A stretch of DNA of 64,000 nt from CAWBYL01 sp963793025 (lineage in GTDB: Bacteria > Actinomycetota > Acidimicrobiia > Acidimicrobiales > Acidimicrobilacustridaceae): NCBI GenBank assembly GCA_963793025.1, contig CAWBYL010000003.1, positions 1 to 64,000 on the forward strand, read 5' to 3'. This document shows, piece by piece, positions 38,868 to 48,145 of this stretch (positions are counted from its first letter, which is position 1; the number at the start of each line of letters is the position of its first letter). A program made the position numbers and the translations under genes. Below the pieces are notes generated by a model. It was given only the letters and a program-made list of their open reading frames with translations. It did no database searches and was not told the DNA's origin.

Positions 38868-39392
38868 ATGCGCAAACTCACAAACCGGTTCGGCGCGCTT
38901 TTCCTGGTCATCGGTCTGGTGGCCGCTGGCTCGGTCGTCTTCGCCGGTAGTGACGGCGGGTCGCGGGCATCCGCCGCTCCTCGAGACAGGTTGTGCAACG
39001 GCAACAACGCCCAGTGCATGATCGCCGCAGCGAGCAGCTACATCGATGCGCTGGTGAGTCATGACCCGAGCAACGTTCCCTTTGCTCCGAACGTTCGACG
39101 AGTGGAGAACGGAACAGTCTCGGGGACCAGCGCCGACGAGATCCGCCTGCAACTCTCTCCGCCCACGGCGGACGGCGTCATCATCGGGGCGCGAGACATC
39201 AGGTGGTTCGTCGATGGTGACGAAGTGATCGCCTACTACCTCCTCGACGTCAGCGGCACGATCCCACCAACGACACAGGTTGCGACCGTGCACCTCTCGG
39301 AACGCTTCAAGGTCGTACACGGCCTCATCTATGAGATCGAGGCCATCTTCTCGGTCACGCCGGGCACGACTCCCGGGACTTCCGGCTTCTGA
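38868..39392 (+). CDS. Secreted hypothetical protein (NTF2/SnoaL-like candidate)
   Basis: 174 residues. ATG 38868 is preferred over 38853, because GGGGGA lies 7 nt upstream and the signal peptide then starts with MRKLTNRFGALFLVIGLVAA, cleaved near ASA-AP. The mature part has CNGNNAQCMIAAASSYIDAL, VSHDPSNVPFAPNVRRVENG, IRWFVDGDEVIAYYLLDVSG and HLSERFKVVHGLIYEIEAIF. The order helix-cone-strands, with a pocket-like VxxRFKVxxGxI segment, suggests an NTF2-like (DUF8021-type) fold. No catalytic residues are claimed. It stands alone. Confidence 0.7.
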   Translation: MRKLTNRFGALFLVIGLVAAGSVVFAGSDGGSRASAAPRDRLCNGNNAQCMIAAASSYIDALVSHDPSNVPFAPNVRRVENGTVSGTSADEIRLQLSPPTADGVIIGARDIRWFVDGDEVIAYYLLDVSGTIPPTTQVATVHLSERFKVVHGLIYEIEAIFSVTPGTTPGTSGF

Positions 39393-39673
39393 CGCGCCGG
39401 TAGCGAGCCCACCACGCCTCGATCGTGTGGCAACCCTCCTCGACCGAGCGATGTGGACCATCGAAGTCGTCACATCGCTCAGCTCGAGGAGGCGCGACCG
39501 AGGTGAGGGCCCGAGACGGACAGCCGCGAGGCGGACCGAGCGTCGCTGCGGTGAGGACGCTGCGAACGCTCGGGTGAACTCCGTGAGTCGGCTGTCCGTT
39601 GACGGTCCACCGGCGCGCTGGTAGTCATGCCGAGCCGTGCGACAGTGCTCGGTTTCAGCTCGGGGGGGCCATC

Positions 39674-41167
39674 ATGGAGTTGCCACACCGGAAGAGGGCG
39701 CTCAGCGTGTGCGCCGGCGTCGTGCTGCTGGCGTTGATCGCGTCGCCCGGTTTCGCTTCGGCCGCAGCGTCGTCCCCTGCGGTGCAGCCAGCGACCGGCG
39801 TTCCCTCGGCCGCATCGGCTCCGTCGAGCACGACGTTCGATCTCGCCGAGGTCGGGTACCAGGCCAGTGAGGCCTTCGTATCCGGCACCGCTCAGTCCTA
39901 CCACCCGATGCTGGCGTCGCCGTTCACAGCTGACGGCGTCTGGTCGGTCGAGCCCGATGCCACAGCGGCCGCGTACAAGACCCGTGTGCAGGTCTACCGG
40001 CCGTCGGATCCTTCCCGTTTCAACGGCACGGTGTTCGTCGAGTGGCTCAACGTCACCAACCAGGCCGACTCGGCGCCGGACTGGCTGGCGGCTCACACCG
40101 AGATGATTCGTGAAGGAGCCGCCTACGTCGGGGTGACCGCGCAGCAGGTCGGGGTGAACGCCGCCGTGGCCCTCGAGCCGTCGCGCTACGGCCCGAGCGG
40201 CGCCGGTCTCGTGCACCCGGGCGACAGCTACTCCTACGACATCTTTTCCCAGGCCGGCCAGGCCGTGCGTGACTCGGCCCTCGCTCTGCTCGGTGGGCTG
40301 GTGCCCCAGGACGTGATCGCTATGGGCGAGTCGCAGTCCGCGTCACGCATGGTCACCTACATCGACGCCGTGCACCCGCTGGTGCACGTCTACGACGGGT
40401 TCATGGTCCACAGTCGTGGCACCACCGGCTCGCCTCTGCGCAACAACCCGCCGGGAACGATCACGGTGCCTGGGCCGACTCTGATCCGCAGCGACCTCGA
40501 CGTCCCCGTGTTCGTCGTCCAGACCGAGACCGACACACGCGCAACCCGTCAACCCGACACCCCGGTGTTCCGCCAGTGGGAGATTGCCGGCACGGCCCAC
40601 GCCGACCTGTACACCCTCGGGATCGGTCAGGTCGACACGGGCAAGGGCAACGCTGCCGCCGTCGCCCTACTCGATGGCATGCTCAGCCCTGTCTCCGACC
40701 CGCTCCCCGGGATCCTTCCCCCGTGCTCGCTCGGCGTCAACGCCGGCCCGCACCACTGGGTCTTCAGCGCAGCCGTGCACTGGCTCGAGCTGTGGGTCTC
40801 CGAGGGCACCCCGCCCCCGAGCGGCGGACCCGGTCTCACCACCACCGGCGGTCCCACCGGCCCGCTCGTCCTCGACGCTCAGGGCAACGTTCGAGGCGGG
40901 GTGCGCAGCCCGCACGTGGACGTGCCGGTGGCCACAATTCGGGGCACGGGGAACTCGGCGCCCGGCCCTGTCAACTTCTGCGGCCTGTTCGGCACGACCA
41001 CCGCCTTCAGCTCCACCCAGATGCGATCCCTCTATCGCAACCACGGTGCCTACGTCTCGGCCTGGAACGCCTCGGTCCGGGACGGGGTGGCCGCCGGCTT
41101 CATCCTGCCCGACGACGCAGCGGCGCTGCGGACGGCGTCCGCCCAGTCCGACGTCGGCAAGCGCTGA
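39674..41167 (+). CDS. Secreted alpha/beta hydrolase (Abhydrolase_10 type)
   Basis: 497 residues. The signal peptide is RALSVCAGVVLLALIASPGF with ASA cleavage. The body has DLAEVGYQASEAFVSGTAQS, TRVQVYRPSDPSRFNGTVFV with EWLNVTNQADSAPDWLAAHT, then SYSYDIFSQAGQAVRD, the elbow VIAMGESQSASRMVTYIDA (GESQS, Ser), VFVVQTETDTRATRQPDTPV and REWEIAGTAHADLY-like FRQWEIAGTAHADLY (His). This is the secreted 'alpha/beta hydrolase domain' family, putative esterases of unknown substrate. ATG 39674 follows GGGGGGG. A strong hairpin ends the gene at 41172-41203. Confidence 0.88.
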   Translation: MELPHRKRALSVCAGVVLLALIASPGFASAAASSPAVQPATGVPSAASAPSSTTFDLAEVGYQASEAFVSGTAQSYHPMLASPFTADGVWSVEPDATAAAYKTRVQVYRPSDPSRFNGTVFVEWLNVTNQADSAPDWLAAHTEMIREGAAYVGVTAQQVGVNAAVALEPSRYGPSGAGLVHPGDSYSYDIFSQAGQAVRDSALALLGGLVPQDVIAMGESQSASRMVTYIDAVHPLVHVYDGFMVHSRGTTGSPLRNNPPGTITVPGPTLIRSDLDVPVFVVQTETDTRATRQPDTPVFRQWEIAGTAHADLYTLGIGQVDTGKGNAAAVALLDGMLSPVSDPLPGILPPCSLGVNAGPHHWVFSAAVHWLELWVSEGTPPPSGGPGLTTTGGPTGPLVLDAQGNVRGGVRSPHVDVPVATIRGTGNSAPGPVNFCGLFGTTTAFSSTQMRSLYRNHGAYVSAWNASVRDGVAAGFILPDDAAALRTASAQSDVGKR

Positions 41168-41171
41168 CTGG

Positions 41172-41203
41172 AGGCCGTCCAGCGTGTGCCCGCTGGACGG
41201 CCT
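41172..41203 (+). terminator. Terminator hairpin after secreted hydrolase
   Basis: AGGCCGTCCAGCG (41172-41184) pairs perfectly with CGCTGGACGGCCT (41191-41203) across a 6-nt loop, starting 5 nt after the stop codon. It is a strong intrinsic-type stem without a long U-run. Confidence 0.75.
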
Positions 41204-41310
41204 TGCCCTCACCGTGCCGGTAGACGGCCAACCACCCGGCCCGTCCACCCATCGGCCGATCGGTCGTACTCCACCAGGCCACGCCGTGCATCGTCGAAGC
41301 GTCATCGCTT

Positions 41311-42024
41311 CTAGCCGTAGAAGAGGGTCAGTGACATCGGAGCGAACGAGCCCTGCGTGTTGCCGATGACCATCACCATGAGGAGCAGACAGAGCGCGCC
41401 GGTGGCCGAGCCACCGACGAGCAGCGCTCTGTCCGCTCGTGTCGGTCGGGCCTGACGAACTCGCGACCGCCTGATGAGCGTCCGCCAGATGCGGGCGCTG
41501 AGGAGTACGAACACGACGAGCAGAGCGCTGCAGATGATCGCTTTCGGCCGTTGCCAGGCCAACCGTTCGTCGATCCTGGTGTCGATCAGGGACGGCGTGG
41601 CCGTGCCGCCCGACTGCAGCCAACTCGTGAACGACTGGTGCAGCTCGGCGTCTCGCGTGCCCGGCGGCGCGGTGAGGACCATGCCGATCGCTCCGGAGAA
41701 CCCGTGCCGGGAGTCGACGACGTTGCTGATGTTGGCCACCACGATCACCGCCAGCATCAGCGCGAGAACGACGCTCGACGCGCCGAAGAAGAGGTAGGTC
41801 CTTCTCTCGAACGACCATCGGCGGTCGCCGGACCTTGGGGTCGTCCTGAACCGCCTCCAGCAGAAGGCGGCCAACACCACGAAGACGACCACGAACAGAC
41901 CGCCGACCGCGATGAACACCACGTGGTACTTCGCGTAGTCGCGGAGAAGGGCGTTCAGAGCCGGATTGGAATCCGAACCCGAGCGGAGGAGCTCATCGAG
42001 CGTGTCGCGAAGGGTGTCGTTCAT
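41311..42024 (-). CDS. Four-helix membrane protein of unknown function
   Basis: 237 residues from ATG 42024. Helices lie near residues 34-54 (VVFIAVGGLFVVVFVVLAAF), 77-97 (YLFFGASSVVLALMLAVIVV), 162-180 (AIICSALLVVFVLLSARIW) and 204-224 (LLVGGSATGALCLLLMVMVI). The loop between helices 2 and 3 is about 60 residues (DSRHGFSGAIGMVLTAPPGT, ELHQSFTSWLQSGG), probably outside. No family is recognised. It is divergent to the two-component system, 209 nt away. Confidence 0.75.
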   Translation of the reverse strand: MNDTLRDTLDELLRSGSDSNPALNALLRDYAKYHVVFIAVGGLFVVVFVVLAAFCWRRFRTTPRSGDRRWSFERRTYLFFGASSVVLALMLAVIVVANISNVVDSRHGFSGAIGMVLTAPPGTRDAELHQSFTSWLQSGGTATPSLIDTRIDERLAWQRPKAIICSALLVVFVLLSARIWRTLIRRSRVRQARPTRADRALLVGGSATGALCLLLMVMVIGNTQGSFAPMSLTLFYG

Positions 42025-42233
42025 GGGATCGGCACCTCGAGACGAGGCCGGAATCGAGGACCGGGGATCGAAGTCATTCCGTTGACAGTGGGCATGGGAA
42101 CAGGATCGACACCGCCGGCCGCACCCGCATCGGCGTCACGGCCGAACCTGGATCCGATCGGCCGGTCTTGGGCGACGCGCGAACCGGCCGATCGGCCGAT
42201 ACGGGGGACGAGGGTGGCTCGTAGCATCGAACG

Positions 42234-43502
42234 GTGATGCCACGCTCTGTCGCCGACGAATCCTCCGCCCGTCGGACCGACGAGACCTCCGCGCATCCGG
42301 CCGACGGTTCCCGCCCGGTGCCGCTGGCTCCGACCTCTCTCGATCGGATGCTCGACCGAGCGCAGCGCGTGACGCCGCAGCTGACCCGTGTCTCGGACCT
42401 GCTGCTGGTCGGCGTCGCCGCGCTCCTCACGCTGGTCGACATCGCGATATGGGTCACCGACCCCGTCGTCGACACCGGTCGGCTGTCGGTGTCGATCGCG
42501 TTCCTCGTTCCGATCCTCGGCGCGCTCGCCACCGTCGCCCTCGCCCTTCGACGACGACATCTGGGACTCGCGCTCGTGACGCTGGCCGTCGCGAGCGTGG
42601 CGCTGACGGTCGCCGGCTGGACCGTGGGCACGGGCCTCCCACCGTCCTTCGCCGCGCTGTTCGCCCTGGCGCTGCTGACGAGCAGTGCGTTGCGGCGCGA
42701 GCCCGGCGGACACGCCGTCGTGCTTGCCACGCTGGCAGCGATCGCGGTGGCGGCGGAGTCTGTGCGCCCCAGGGTCAGCACGGCCGCCTACCTCCTGGTC
42801 CTCTGCGAGGGAGCCTTCGTCATCGCAGTGGGCCTGGGCGTCTACCTGCGGTGGTCCGACTGGCGCCGCGTGGCGGCTGAGGACGCGGCCCGCGCCGACG
42901 AACGGCTCGAGATCGCCCGAGAGGTGCACGACATGGTCGGGCACTACGTCACCGCCATGGTCGTGCAGGCTCAGGCCGCCCGACACATCGCCGAGCACCA
43001 ACCCCACGCCGCCGCCGCCGCCCTCGAGAGCATCGAGAGCGCCGGCATCGACGCGATGGTGGCCATGCGTCGGATGGTCGGGGGCCTGCGCCAGGACGCG
43101 CCCACCACGCCGACCGGTACGTGGGACGACATCGACCATCTCGTCGCCGACGCCGTCGCTCAGGGTGAAGCGGTGCGGGCGACCATCGAAGCCGATGTCC
43201 GTGACCTCGCGCCGACCCTCGCCCCCTCGGTGCACCGCATCATCGCCGAGTCACTGACCAACGTGCGGCGCCACGCAACGGAGGTCACCCTGGTCGACGT
43301 CAGCGTCGTTCGTCGCCGCGATCAGCTGGTCGTGTCGGTACGCGACGACGGTCGGGCCCTGGTTCCCACGAGGCACGACACGTTCGGCCTCGTCGGCATG
43401 AGCGAGCGCGCCGCGTCGCTCGGTGGCTCGTTGTCCGCCGGACCGGCGCCGGGCGGCGGCTGGGTCGTTCACGCCGAGCTACCGATCACGCCCCCTCGAT
43501 GA
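42234..43502 (+). CDS. NarL/LiaS-type sensor histidine kinase
   Basis: 422 residues from GTG 42234, which follows TAGCAT by 6 nt; an ATG comes next. About six membrane helices (for example DLLLVGVAALLTLVDIAIWV, VVLATLAAIAVAAESV, LLVLCEGAFVIAVGLGVYLR) precede a HisKA_3 dimerisation helix, EIAREVHDMVGHYVTAMVVQ, with the phospho-His near residue 232. The ATPase domain has the N-box IIAESLTNVRRHA, G-box VSVRDDGR and FGLVGMSERAASLGGSLSAG. No extracellular sensor loop is large, so it probably senses the membrane. It overlaps the response regulator by 4 bp. Confidence 0.92.
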   Translation: MMPRSVADESSARRTDETSAHPADGSRPVPLAPTSLDRMLDRAQRVTPQLTRVSDLLLVGVAALLTLVDIAIWVTDPVVDTGRLSVSIAFLVPILGALATVALALRRRHLGLALVTLAVASVALTVAGWTVGTGLPPSFAALFALALLTSSALRREPGGHAVVLATLAAIAVAAESVRPRVSTAAYLLVLCEGAFVIAVGLGVYLRWSDWRRVAAEDAARADERLEIAREVHDMVGHYVTAMVVQAQAARHIAEHQPHAAAAALESIESAGIDAMVAMRRMVGGLRQDAPTTPTGTWDDIDHLVADAVAQGEAVRATIEADVRDLAPTLAPSVHRIIAESLTNVRRHATEVTLVDVSVVRRRDQLVVSVRDDGRALVPTRHDTFGLVGMSERAASLGGSLSAGPAPGGGWVVHAELPITPPR

Positions 43503-44155
43503 CCATCAGGGTGCTTCTGGCCGATGACCAGGAGATGGTGCGGGCCGGATTCCGCATGATCCTCGACGATGCCGCCGACATGGAGGTCGTCGCCGAGGCG
43601 GCCGACGGCATCACCGCGGTCACCCTCGCCCGCGATCTGCGACCCGATGTGACCCTCATGGACGTTCGCATGCCGCGCATGGACGGCCTCGAGGCCACGC
43701 GACGCCTGGCCGGCGCGGACGTGCCCGACCCACTCCGCGTGGTGGTCGTGACCACATTCGACCAGGACGACTACGTGCACGCCGCGCTGCGCAACGGCGC
43801 TGCTGGATTCCTGCTCAAGGATGCCGGTCCGGTGTTGTTGCTCGAGGCGGTCCGGGCCGCACACCGCGGCGACGTCCTGGTGTCGCCGTCGATCACGGTC
43901 CGCCTCCTCGCCCACTTCGCCGCCGCGTCCCCGGTGACCGACGTCGCGCCGCTCTTCGCCCCGCTGACCGGCCGGGAGGAAGAGGTGCTGCGCGCCGCGG
44001 CGCGCGGGCGCAGCAACGCCGAGATCGCCGAGGAGCTCTTCATCTCGCTCGGGACCGTCAAGACCCACCTGTCGAGCCTGCAGGACAAGATCGGTGCTCG
44101 GAACCGCGTCGAGCTGGCGGCGTTCGCGTGGCAGAGCGGTCGCATGCGCGACTGA
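43499..44155 (+). CDS. NarL/FixJ-family response regulator
   Basis: 218 residues. The receiver has LLADDQEMVRAGFRMIL (acidic pair DD), phospho-acceptor Asp55 in DVTLMDVRMPRMDGLEATRR, Thr in VVVVTTFDQDDY and Lys in AGFLLKDAGP. The C-terminal LuxR HTH is LTGREEEVLRAAARGRSNAE, IAEELFISLGTVKTHLSSLQ and DKIGARNR. ATG 43499 overlaps the kinase stop (ATGA). Its targets are unknown; the adjacent divergent membrane protein at 41311-42024 is one candidate by position. Confidence 0.95.
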   Translation: MTIRVLLADDQEMVRAGFRMILDDAADMEVVAEAADGITAVTLARDLRPDVTLMDVRMPRMDGLEATRRLAGADVPDPLRVVVVTTFDQDDYVHAALRNGAAGFLLKDAGPVLLLEAVRAAHRGDVLVSPSITVRLLAHFAAASPVTDVAPLFAPLTGREEEVLRAAARGRSNAEIAEELFISLGTVKTHLSSLQDKIGARNRVELAAFAWQSGRMRD

Positions 44156-44159
44156 AGCG

Positions 44160-45017
44160 TCAGCCGTGCAGCTGCTCGCGCACCTCGGCGGGGGTGGCCG
44201 GCCGCCGGCCGAGACGCTGCAGCTCGGCGACCACCGCCGTCACCACGTCGGCGTTGGTCGGGGAGCCCAGCTCGGAATAGGAGAAGTCGCCCAGCCCGAA
44301 GGCCAGGCCGGCGCCGAGCGTCACCGCCGGCTCCACCATGGGGAGGATGGACCCGATGGCACACATCACCGTCCAGTTCGCCGGCCCCGACGGCAGGTAC
44401 GGCGTCAGTCCGGCCAGGCCCTGGGCGGTGGCCGGATGGGCCACCAGCAGCCGGTCCGACACCACCAGATCGCCGAAGACGGGCGTCGGCCACGCCCCCT
44501 GGTCGAGAAGAGCGTCGAGCAGCCGGAGCGAGCCGACCGTCCATGCCACCGCCGCCGGCGTGACCCCCGCGGCCACGATCCCGTCGACGAGGTGGCGCAC
44601 GGTGCCGACGGTGTTGACGTAGAGCCCCTCCTCGGTGGCGAAGGCCTTCGCCTCCCGGTCGTAGGGGTCGAGGTTGAACGACCCCAGGTCGACCGGGGCC
44701 ACCTCGGGCTTGGTGGCGGCCTCGGTGAGGGGGGCCAGTCGGGTGACCCGGTCGGCTCCGGTGCCGGCCCCGAGGGTGCAGTAGGTCACCGCGTCGCACG
44801 CCTCACCGATGAGCTCGACGGTGCGAGCCAGCGTGGCGGCACTCGGGTCGGGGGCGCCGGTCTCGGGGTCGCGGCCGTGGAAGTGGACCACCGACGCGCC
44901 CGCGGCCACGCAGGCCGCGGCGTCGGCGGCGATCTCCTCCGGCGTCCACGGCACGTTCGGGTTGGCGGCGCGCGCCGAGTACTCGTTCATGCGCACCGTG
45001 ATGGTGACCCCCTGCAT
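44160..45017 (-). CDS. BKACE-family beta-keto acid cleavage enzyme
   Basis: 285 residues. ATG 45017 follows TAGGGT by 7 nt. The TIM-barrel BKACE (DUF849) pattern is present: VTITVRMNEYSARAANPNVP, the zinc site ASVVHFHGRDPETGAP (HFH), TYCTLGAGTGADRVTRLAPL, KPEVAPVDLGSFNLDPYDRE, GDFSYSELGSPTNADVV at the end. The family condenses a beta-keto acid with acetyl-CoA and cleaves it; substrate specificity needs pocket residues I cannot rank. The NEY-x-ARAANPNVP opening (in place of the usual NG-x-ARAANPxxP type) marks a subgroup. It is convergent with the response regulator. Confidence 0.85.
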   Translation of the reverse strand: MQGVTITVRMNEYSARAANPNVPWTPEEIAADAAACVAAGASVVHFHGRDPETGAPDPSAATLARTVELIGEACDAVTYCTLGAGTGADRVTRLAPLTEAATKPEVAPVDLGSFNLDPYDREAKAFATEEGLYVNTVGTVRHLVDGIVAAGVTPAAVAWTVGSLRLLDALLDQGAWPTPVFGDLVVSDRLLVAHPATAQGLAGLTPYLPSGPANWTVMCAIGSILPMVEPAVTLGAGLAFGLGDFSYSELGSPTNADVVTAVVAELQRLGRRPATPAEVREQLHG

Positions 45018-45130
45018 GGCGCTCACCCTAGAACGCGCCCGGCCCCCCGGCCGGACCCACCCCCGAGGACGGTTCACGAGATCACCCCACGACCCCGGGA
45101 AGAGTCCACCCTCGCGGTAAGTTCGCCGAC

Positions 45131-46255
45131 ATGCTGGCCGGGGCCGAGGTGAAGCGGGCGAAGGTCCGCTTCGGTCTCCTTTCCGGTGCGGTAGGCCTCT
45201 TGGTCTTCCTCATCCTGTTCCAGCAGGCGTTGCTCGGCTCGCTGCTGTTGAGCTTCACCGGTGCGCTCGAGAACCAGTCCGGAACCGTCCTCGTCTACAG
45301 CGAGGCCGCCCGCAAGAACATCTCGGGCAGCGTGATCCTCCCCGACCAGCAGGCCCGGATCGAGGCCGTCGACGGTGTCGGGGCCGCGGCACCACTGGGC
45401 GAATCGACCTTCACCATCGAGGCCGACGGAGACGACACCGACGCCTCGGTGTTCGGGTTCCAGCCGGGCGGCCCGGGAGAACCCACCCGGCTCGTGGAAG
45501 GGAGCCTCCCGACGACCGCCACCGAGGCGGTGGCCAGCAAGGAGGACACCAGCGCCGGCTTCGACATCGGCGACACCGTCACCAGCGTCGACGGCGGCAT
45601 CGCCTTGACCATCGTCGGCCTGACGGAACGCAGCCGCTTCTCGGTGGCCCCCACGCTGTGGGTGACCTTCGATGGGTTCACCGCGCTGCGCCGGGCCGCC
45701 AACCCCGACGCCACCGCGGTGGTGCCCTCCGCCATCGCCATCGTCCCCGCCGACGGCGTCAGCCCCTCGGAGCTGGCGGCCCGCGTCAACGACCAGGTCG
45801 AAGGCGTGGAGGCCCTCACCGTCACCCAGGCGGTCGACGAGGCCCCCGGGGTGTCGTCGGTGAACACCTCGTTTCGGCTGATCCTGGCGCTGGCCTTCCT
45901 CGTCGTCGCCGTCGTGATCGGCTTCTTCTTCCTGATCCTCACCGTCCAGAAGCAGTCGACCCTCACCGTCCTGCGGGCGGTGGGCGCGCCCACGAGCTTT
46001 CTCGTGCGGGCGCTGCTCACCCAGATCGCGATCGTCGTCGGCATCGGCCTGGTCATCGGCGGGCTCTTGACCTTCCTCGCCGTGAAGGGCGCGTCCGCCG
46101 GGCTCCCCATCTCCGTCGACCCGGGCACCCTGGCCGTCACCGCCGTGGGCGTGGTGCTGTTGTCGCTCGTCGGCTCGGTGTTCACCCTGCTCCGGGTGAG
46201 CCGCATCGACCCCGCCGACGTGATGAACCGTCAGAACGCGGGGGGAACGGCGTGA
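45131..46255 (+). CDS. MacB/FtsX-type ABC transporter permease
   Basis: 374 residues. ATG 45131 lies 7 nt after TAAGTT. An N-terminal helix (LLSGAVGLLVFLILFQQALL) is followed by a large extracellular region with IEAVDGVGAAAPLGESTFTI and VGLTERSRFSVAPTLWVTFD. Three C-terminal helices close it: LILALAFLVVAVVIGFFFLI, IAIVVGIGLVIGGLLTFLAV and VTAVGVVLLSLVGSVFTLLR, ending RVSRIDPADVMNR. This is the FtsX/MacB (periplasmic-core) fold, giving mechanotransmission rather than solute channels. It is the first gene of a three-gene operon with overlapping GTGA. Confidence 0.88.
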   Translation: MLAGAEVKRAKVRFGLLSGAVGLLVFLILFQQALLGSLLLSFTGALENQSGTVLVYSEAARKNISGSVILPDQQARIEAVDGVGAAAPLGESTFTIEADGDDTDASVFGFQPGGPGEPTRLVEGSLPTTATEAVASKEDTSAGFDIGDTVTSVDGGIALTIVGLTERSRFSVAPTLWVTFDGFTALRRAANPDATAVVPSAIAIVPADGVSPSELAARVNDQVEGVEALTVTQAVDEAPGVSSVNTSFRLILALAFLVVAVVIGFFFLILTVQKQSTLTVLRAVGAPTSFLVRALLTQIAIVVGIGLVIGGLLTFLAVKGASAGLPISVDPGTLAVTAVGVVLLSLVGSVFTLLRVSRIDPADVMNRQNAGGTA

Positions 46256-47355
46256 AGCTGGGCCTCGTCGAGCTGCGCCGCGAGCCCCTCAGGTTCGCCA
46301 TCGCCGGTTCCGCACTGGTCCTGCTGTCGGTGCTGTTGTTGTTCCTCGGCGGCCTGCTCGACGGCTTGTTCATCGGATCCACCGGCCTGCTGCGGGCCCA
46401 GCCCGGCGAGCTGATCGTCTTCTCCTCGGACGCCAAGGACTCGCTGATCCGCTCCCGCATCGACCCCGACGTGCGGACCGAGGTGGAGGGCGCCGACGGG
46501 GTGGCGGCCACCGGTGGGATCGGCGTGGCCCTGGTGGGGGGCGAAGTGCCCGACGAGAGCGATCTCGTGAACCTGTCGGTCACGGCCTTCCAGCTCCCCG
46601 TCGACTCGATGCCGTCCGATGAGTCCCTCGCCGCCGACCAGGCCTTGGCCGACCGGAGCCTGGAGGCCTACGGCGTCCACGTGGGCGACACCATCCTCGT
46701 CGGTTCGGCCAAGACGCCCATCGAGGTGGTCGGCTGGGTCGAGGACACCAACTACCTCCAGCAGGGGGGCTTCTTCGTCGTCCCCGACACGTGGCGTCGG
46801 GTGCTGGCCGATTCCCGGCCCGACTCCAACCTCCCTCCCGGGACCTTCCAGGCCCTGGTGGTCGAGGTGGCCGACGGAGCCGATCCGGCGTCGGTCGCCC
46901 AGGCCATCGACGCCGCCACCGGCGGCACCACGAGCACCTTGACCCGCGACGAGGCTGTGCAGGCTCTTCCCGGCATCCAGGAACAGAACTCCACCTTCTC
47001 GGCCATCATCTACGTGACCTTGTTCGTGGCCGGGCTGGTCGTGGCCCTGTTCTTCGCCCTGCTCACCCTCGAGCGCATCGGCCTGTACAGCGTGTTGAAG
47101 GCACTGGGCGCGTCCAGTCGCCAGATCTTCGCCGGGGTGGCTCTCCAGGCCGTCATCGTCGCGACCATCTCGTTCCTGGTGGGCGGGCTGCTCATGTACC
47201 TGGCCACCTTCGTGCTGCCAGCCGAGATCCCGGTCGCCCTCCTCCCCTCGCGAGCCGTGCAGATCGCTGTCGGTCTCGTCGTCATGTCCGCGCTGGGCGC
47301 CGCCGTCTCGTTCCGCCGTGTCCTGCGCGTCGATCCCGCCTCGGCCATCGGTTAG
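46252..47355 (+). CDS. Second MacB/FtsX-type ABC permease
   Basis: 367 residues from GTG 46252 (GTGA overlap). Layout as its partner: FAIAGSALVLLSVLLLFLGG, a periplasmic-type core (FVVPDTWRRVLADSRPDSNL, DGADPASVAQAIDAATGG), then FSAIIYVTLFVAGLVVALFF, GVALQAVIVATISFLVGGLL and AVQIAVGLVVMSALGAAVSF, ending RVLRVDPASAI. LGASSRQIFAGVALQ is the FtsX-type coupling loop. Sequence divergence from the first permease suggests a heterodimer. AGGAGG follows 15 nt after its stop for the ATPase. Confidence 0.88.
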   Translation: MKLGLVELRREPLRFAIAGSALVLLSVLLLFLGGLLDGLFIGSTGLLRAQPGELIVFSSDAKDSLIRSRIDPDVRTEVEGADGVAATGGIGVALVGGEVPDESDLVNLSVTAFQLPVDSMPSDESLAADQALADRSLEAYGVHVGDTILVGSAKTPIEVVGWVEDTNYLQQGGFFVVPDTWRRVLADSRPDSNLPPGTFQALVVEVADGADPASVAQAIDAATGGTTSTLTRDEAVQALPGIQEQNSTFSAIIYVTLFVAGLVVALFFALLTLERIGLYSVLKALGASSRQIFAGVALQAVIVATISFLVGGLLMYLATFVLPAEIPVALLPSRAVQIAVGLVVMSALGAAVSFRRVLRVDPASAIG

Positions 47356-47370
47356 CCGACCATCTTTCCT

Positions 47371-47376
47371 AGGAGG
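47371..47376 (+). promoter_or_regulatory. AGGAGG ribosome-binding site for the ABC ATPase
   Basis: A perfect Shine-Dalgarno AGGAGG sits 9 nt before the GTG at 47386 and fixes that start. Confidence 0.85.
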
Positions 47377-47385
47377 AACCCACTC

Positions 47386-48060
47386 GTGGCCGCTCTGGAG
47401 CTCACCGCCGTCCGCAAGACCTACACCTCAGGAGACGACGAGGTCATCGCCCTCGACCACGCCACCCTCGAAGTCGGCGACGACGAGATCCTGGCTCTGA
47501 TCGGCCCGTCCGGTTCCGGCAAGACCACGCTGCTCTCCATCGCCGGTGGTCTGCTCACCCCGAGCGAGGGATCCGTGGTCGTCGGCGGGAAGGACATCTC
47601 CACCTACTCGGCCAAACAGCTCACCGAGTTCCGCCGCACCTCGGTGGGCTTCGTGTTCCAGGCCGTGAACCTCGTGCCCTTCCTGACCGCACAGGAGAAC
47701 CTGGTGATCGTCAACGACTTCGGGAGCTCCCGCTCCAAGAAGGACGCCCGGGACCGGGCCCGGCAGCTGCTCGACGAGCTCGGCCTGTCCAAGCGCATGG
47801 ACAACCTCCCGAACCAGCTCTCCGGGGGCGAGCGTCAGCGGGTCGCCATCGGTCGGGCCCTCATGAACGAGCCCGACCTCGTGCTCATCGACGAACCGAC
47901 CTCGGCCCTCGACACCAAGCTGGGCGAGCAGGTGATGGAGCTCATCGCGTCCGAGGTCAAGAGCCGCTCCACCGCCGCCGTCATCGTCACCCACGACCAG
48001 CGCATGACCCACTACGCCGACCGCACCGTGACCATCACCGACGGGCGCCTCGCCGCCTGA
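47386..48060 (+). CDS. MacB/LolD-type ABC ATPase
   Basis: 224 residues. Walker A is IGPSGSGKTTLLSIAGGL, the Q-loop is VGFVFQAVNLVPFL, the signature LSGGERQRVAIGRALM, Walker B VLIDEPTSALD and the H-loop IVTHDQRM. The length and a leading LELTAVRKTYTSGDDEVIAL place it with MacB/LolD-type exporters, paired with the two upstream permeases. It may export a lipoprotein, peptide or antibiotic, or trigger a cell-wall enzyme. The substrate is not indicated. Confidence 0.95.
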   Translation: MAALELTAVRKTYTSGDDEVIALDHATLEVGDDEILALIGPSGSGKTTLLSIAGGLLTPSEGSVVVGGKDISTYSAKQLTEFRRTSVGFVFQAVNLVPFLTAQENLVIVNDFGSSRSKKDARDRARQLLDELGLSKRMDNLPNQLSGGERQRVAIGRALMNEPDLVLIDEPTSALDTKLGEQVMELIASEVKSRSTAAVIVTHDQRMTHYADRTVTITDGRLAA

Positions 48061-48145
48061 GTCGGCCAGCGTCGGCCGTGCTCGGCCCGAGCGTCGACCG
48101 GACCCGTGACCTCCCGGGCGGCGGACGTGTCCGACGGGCCGGCGC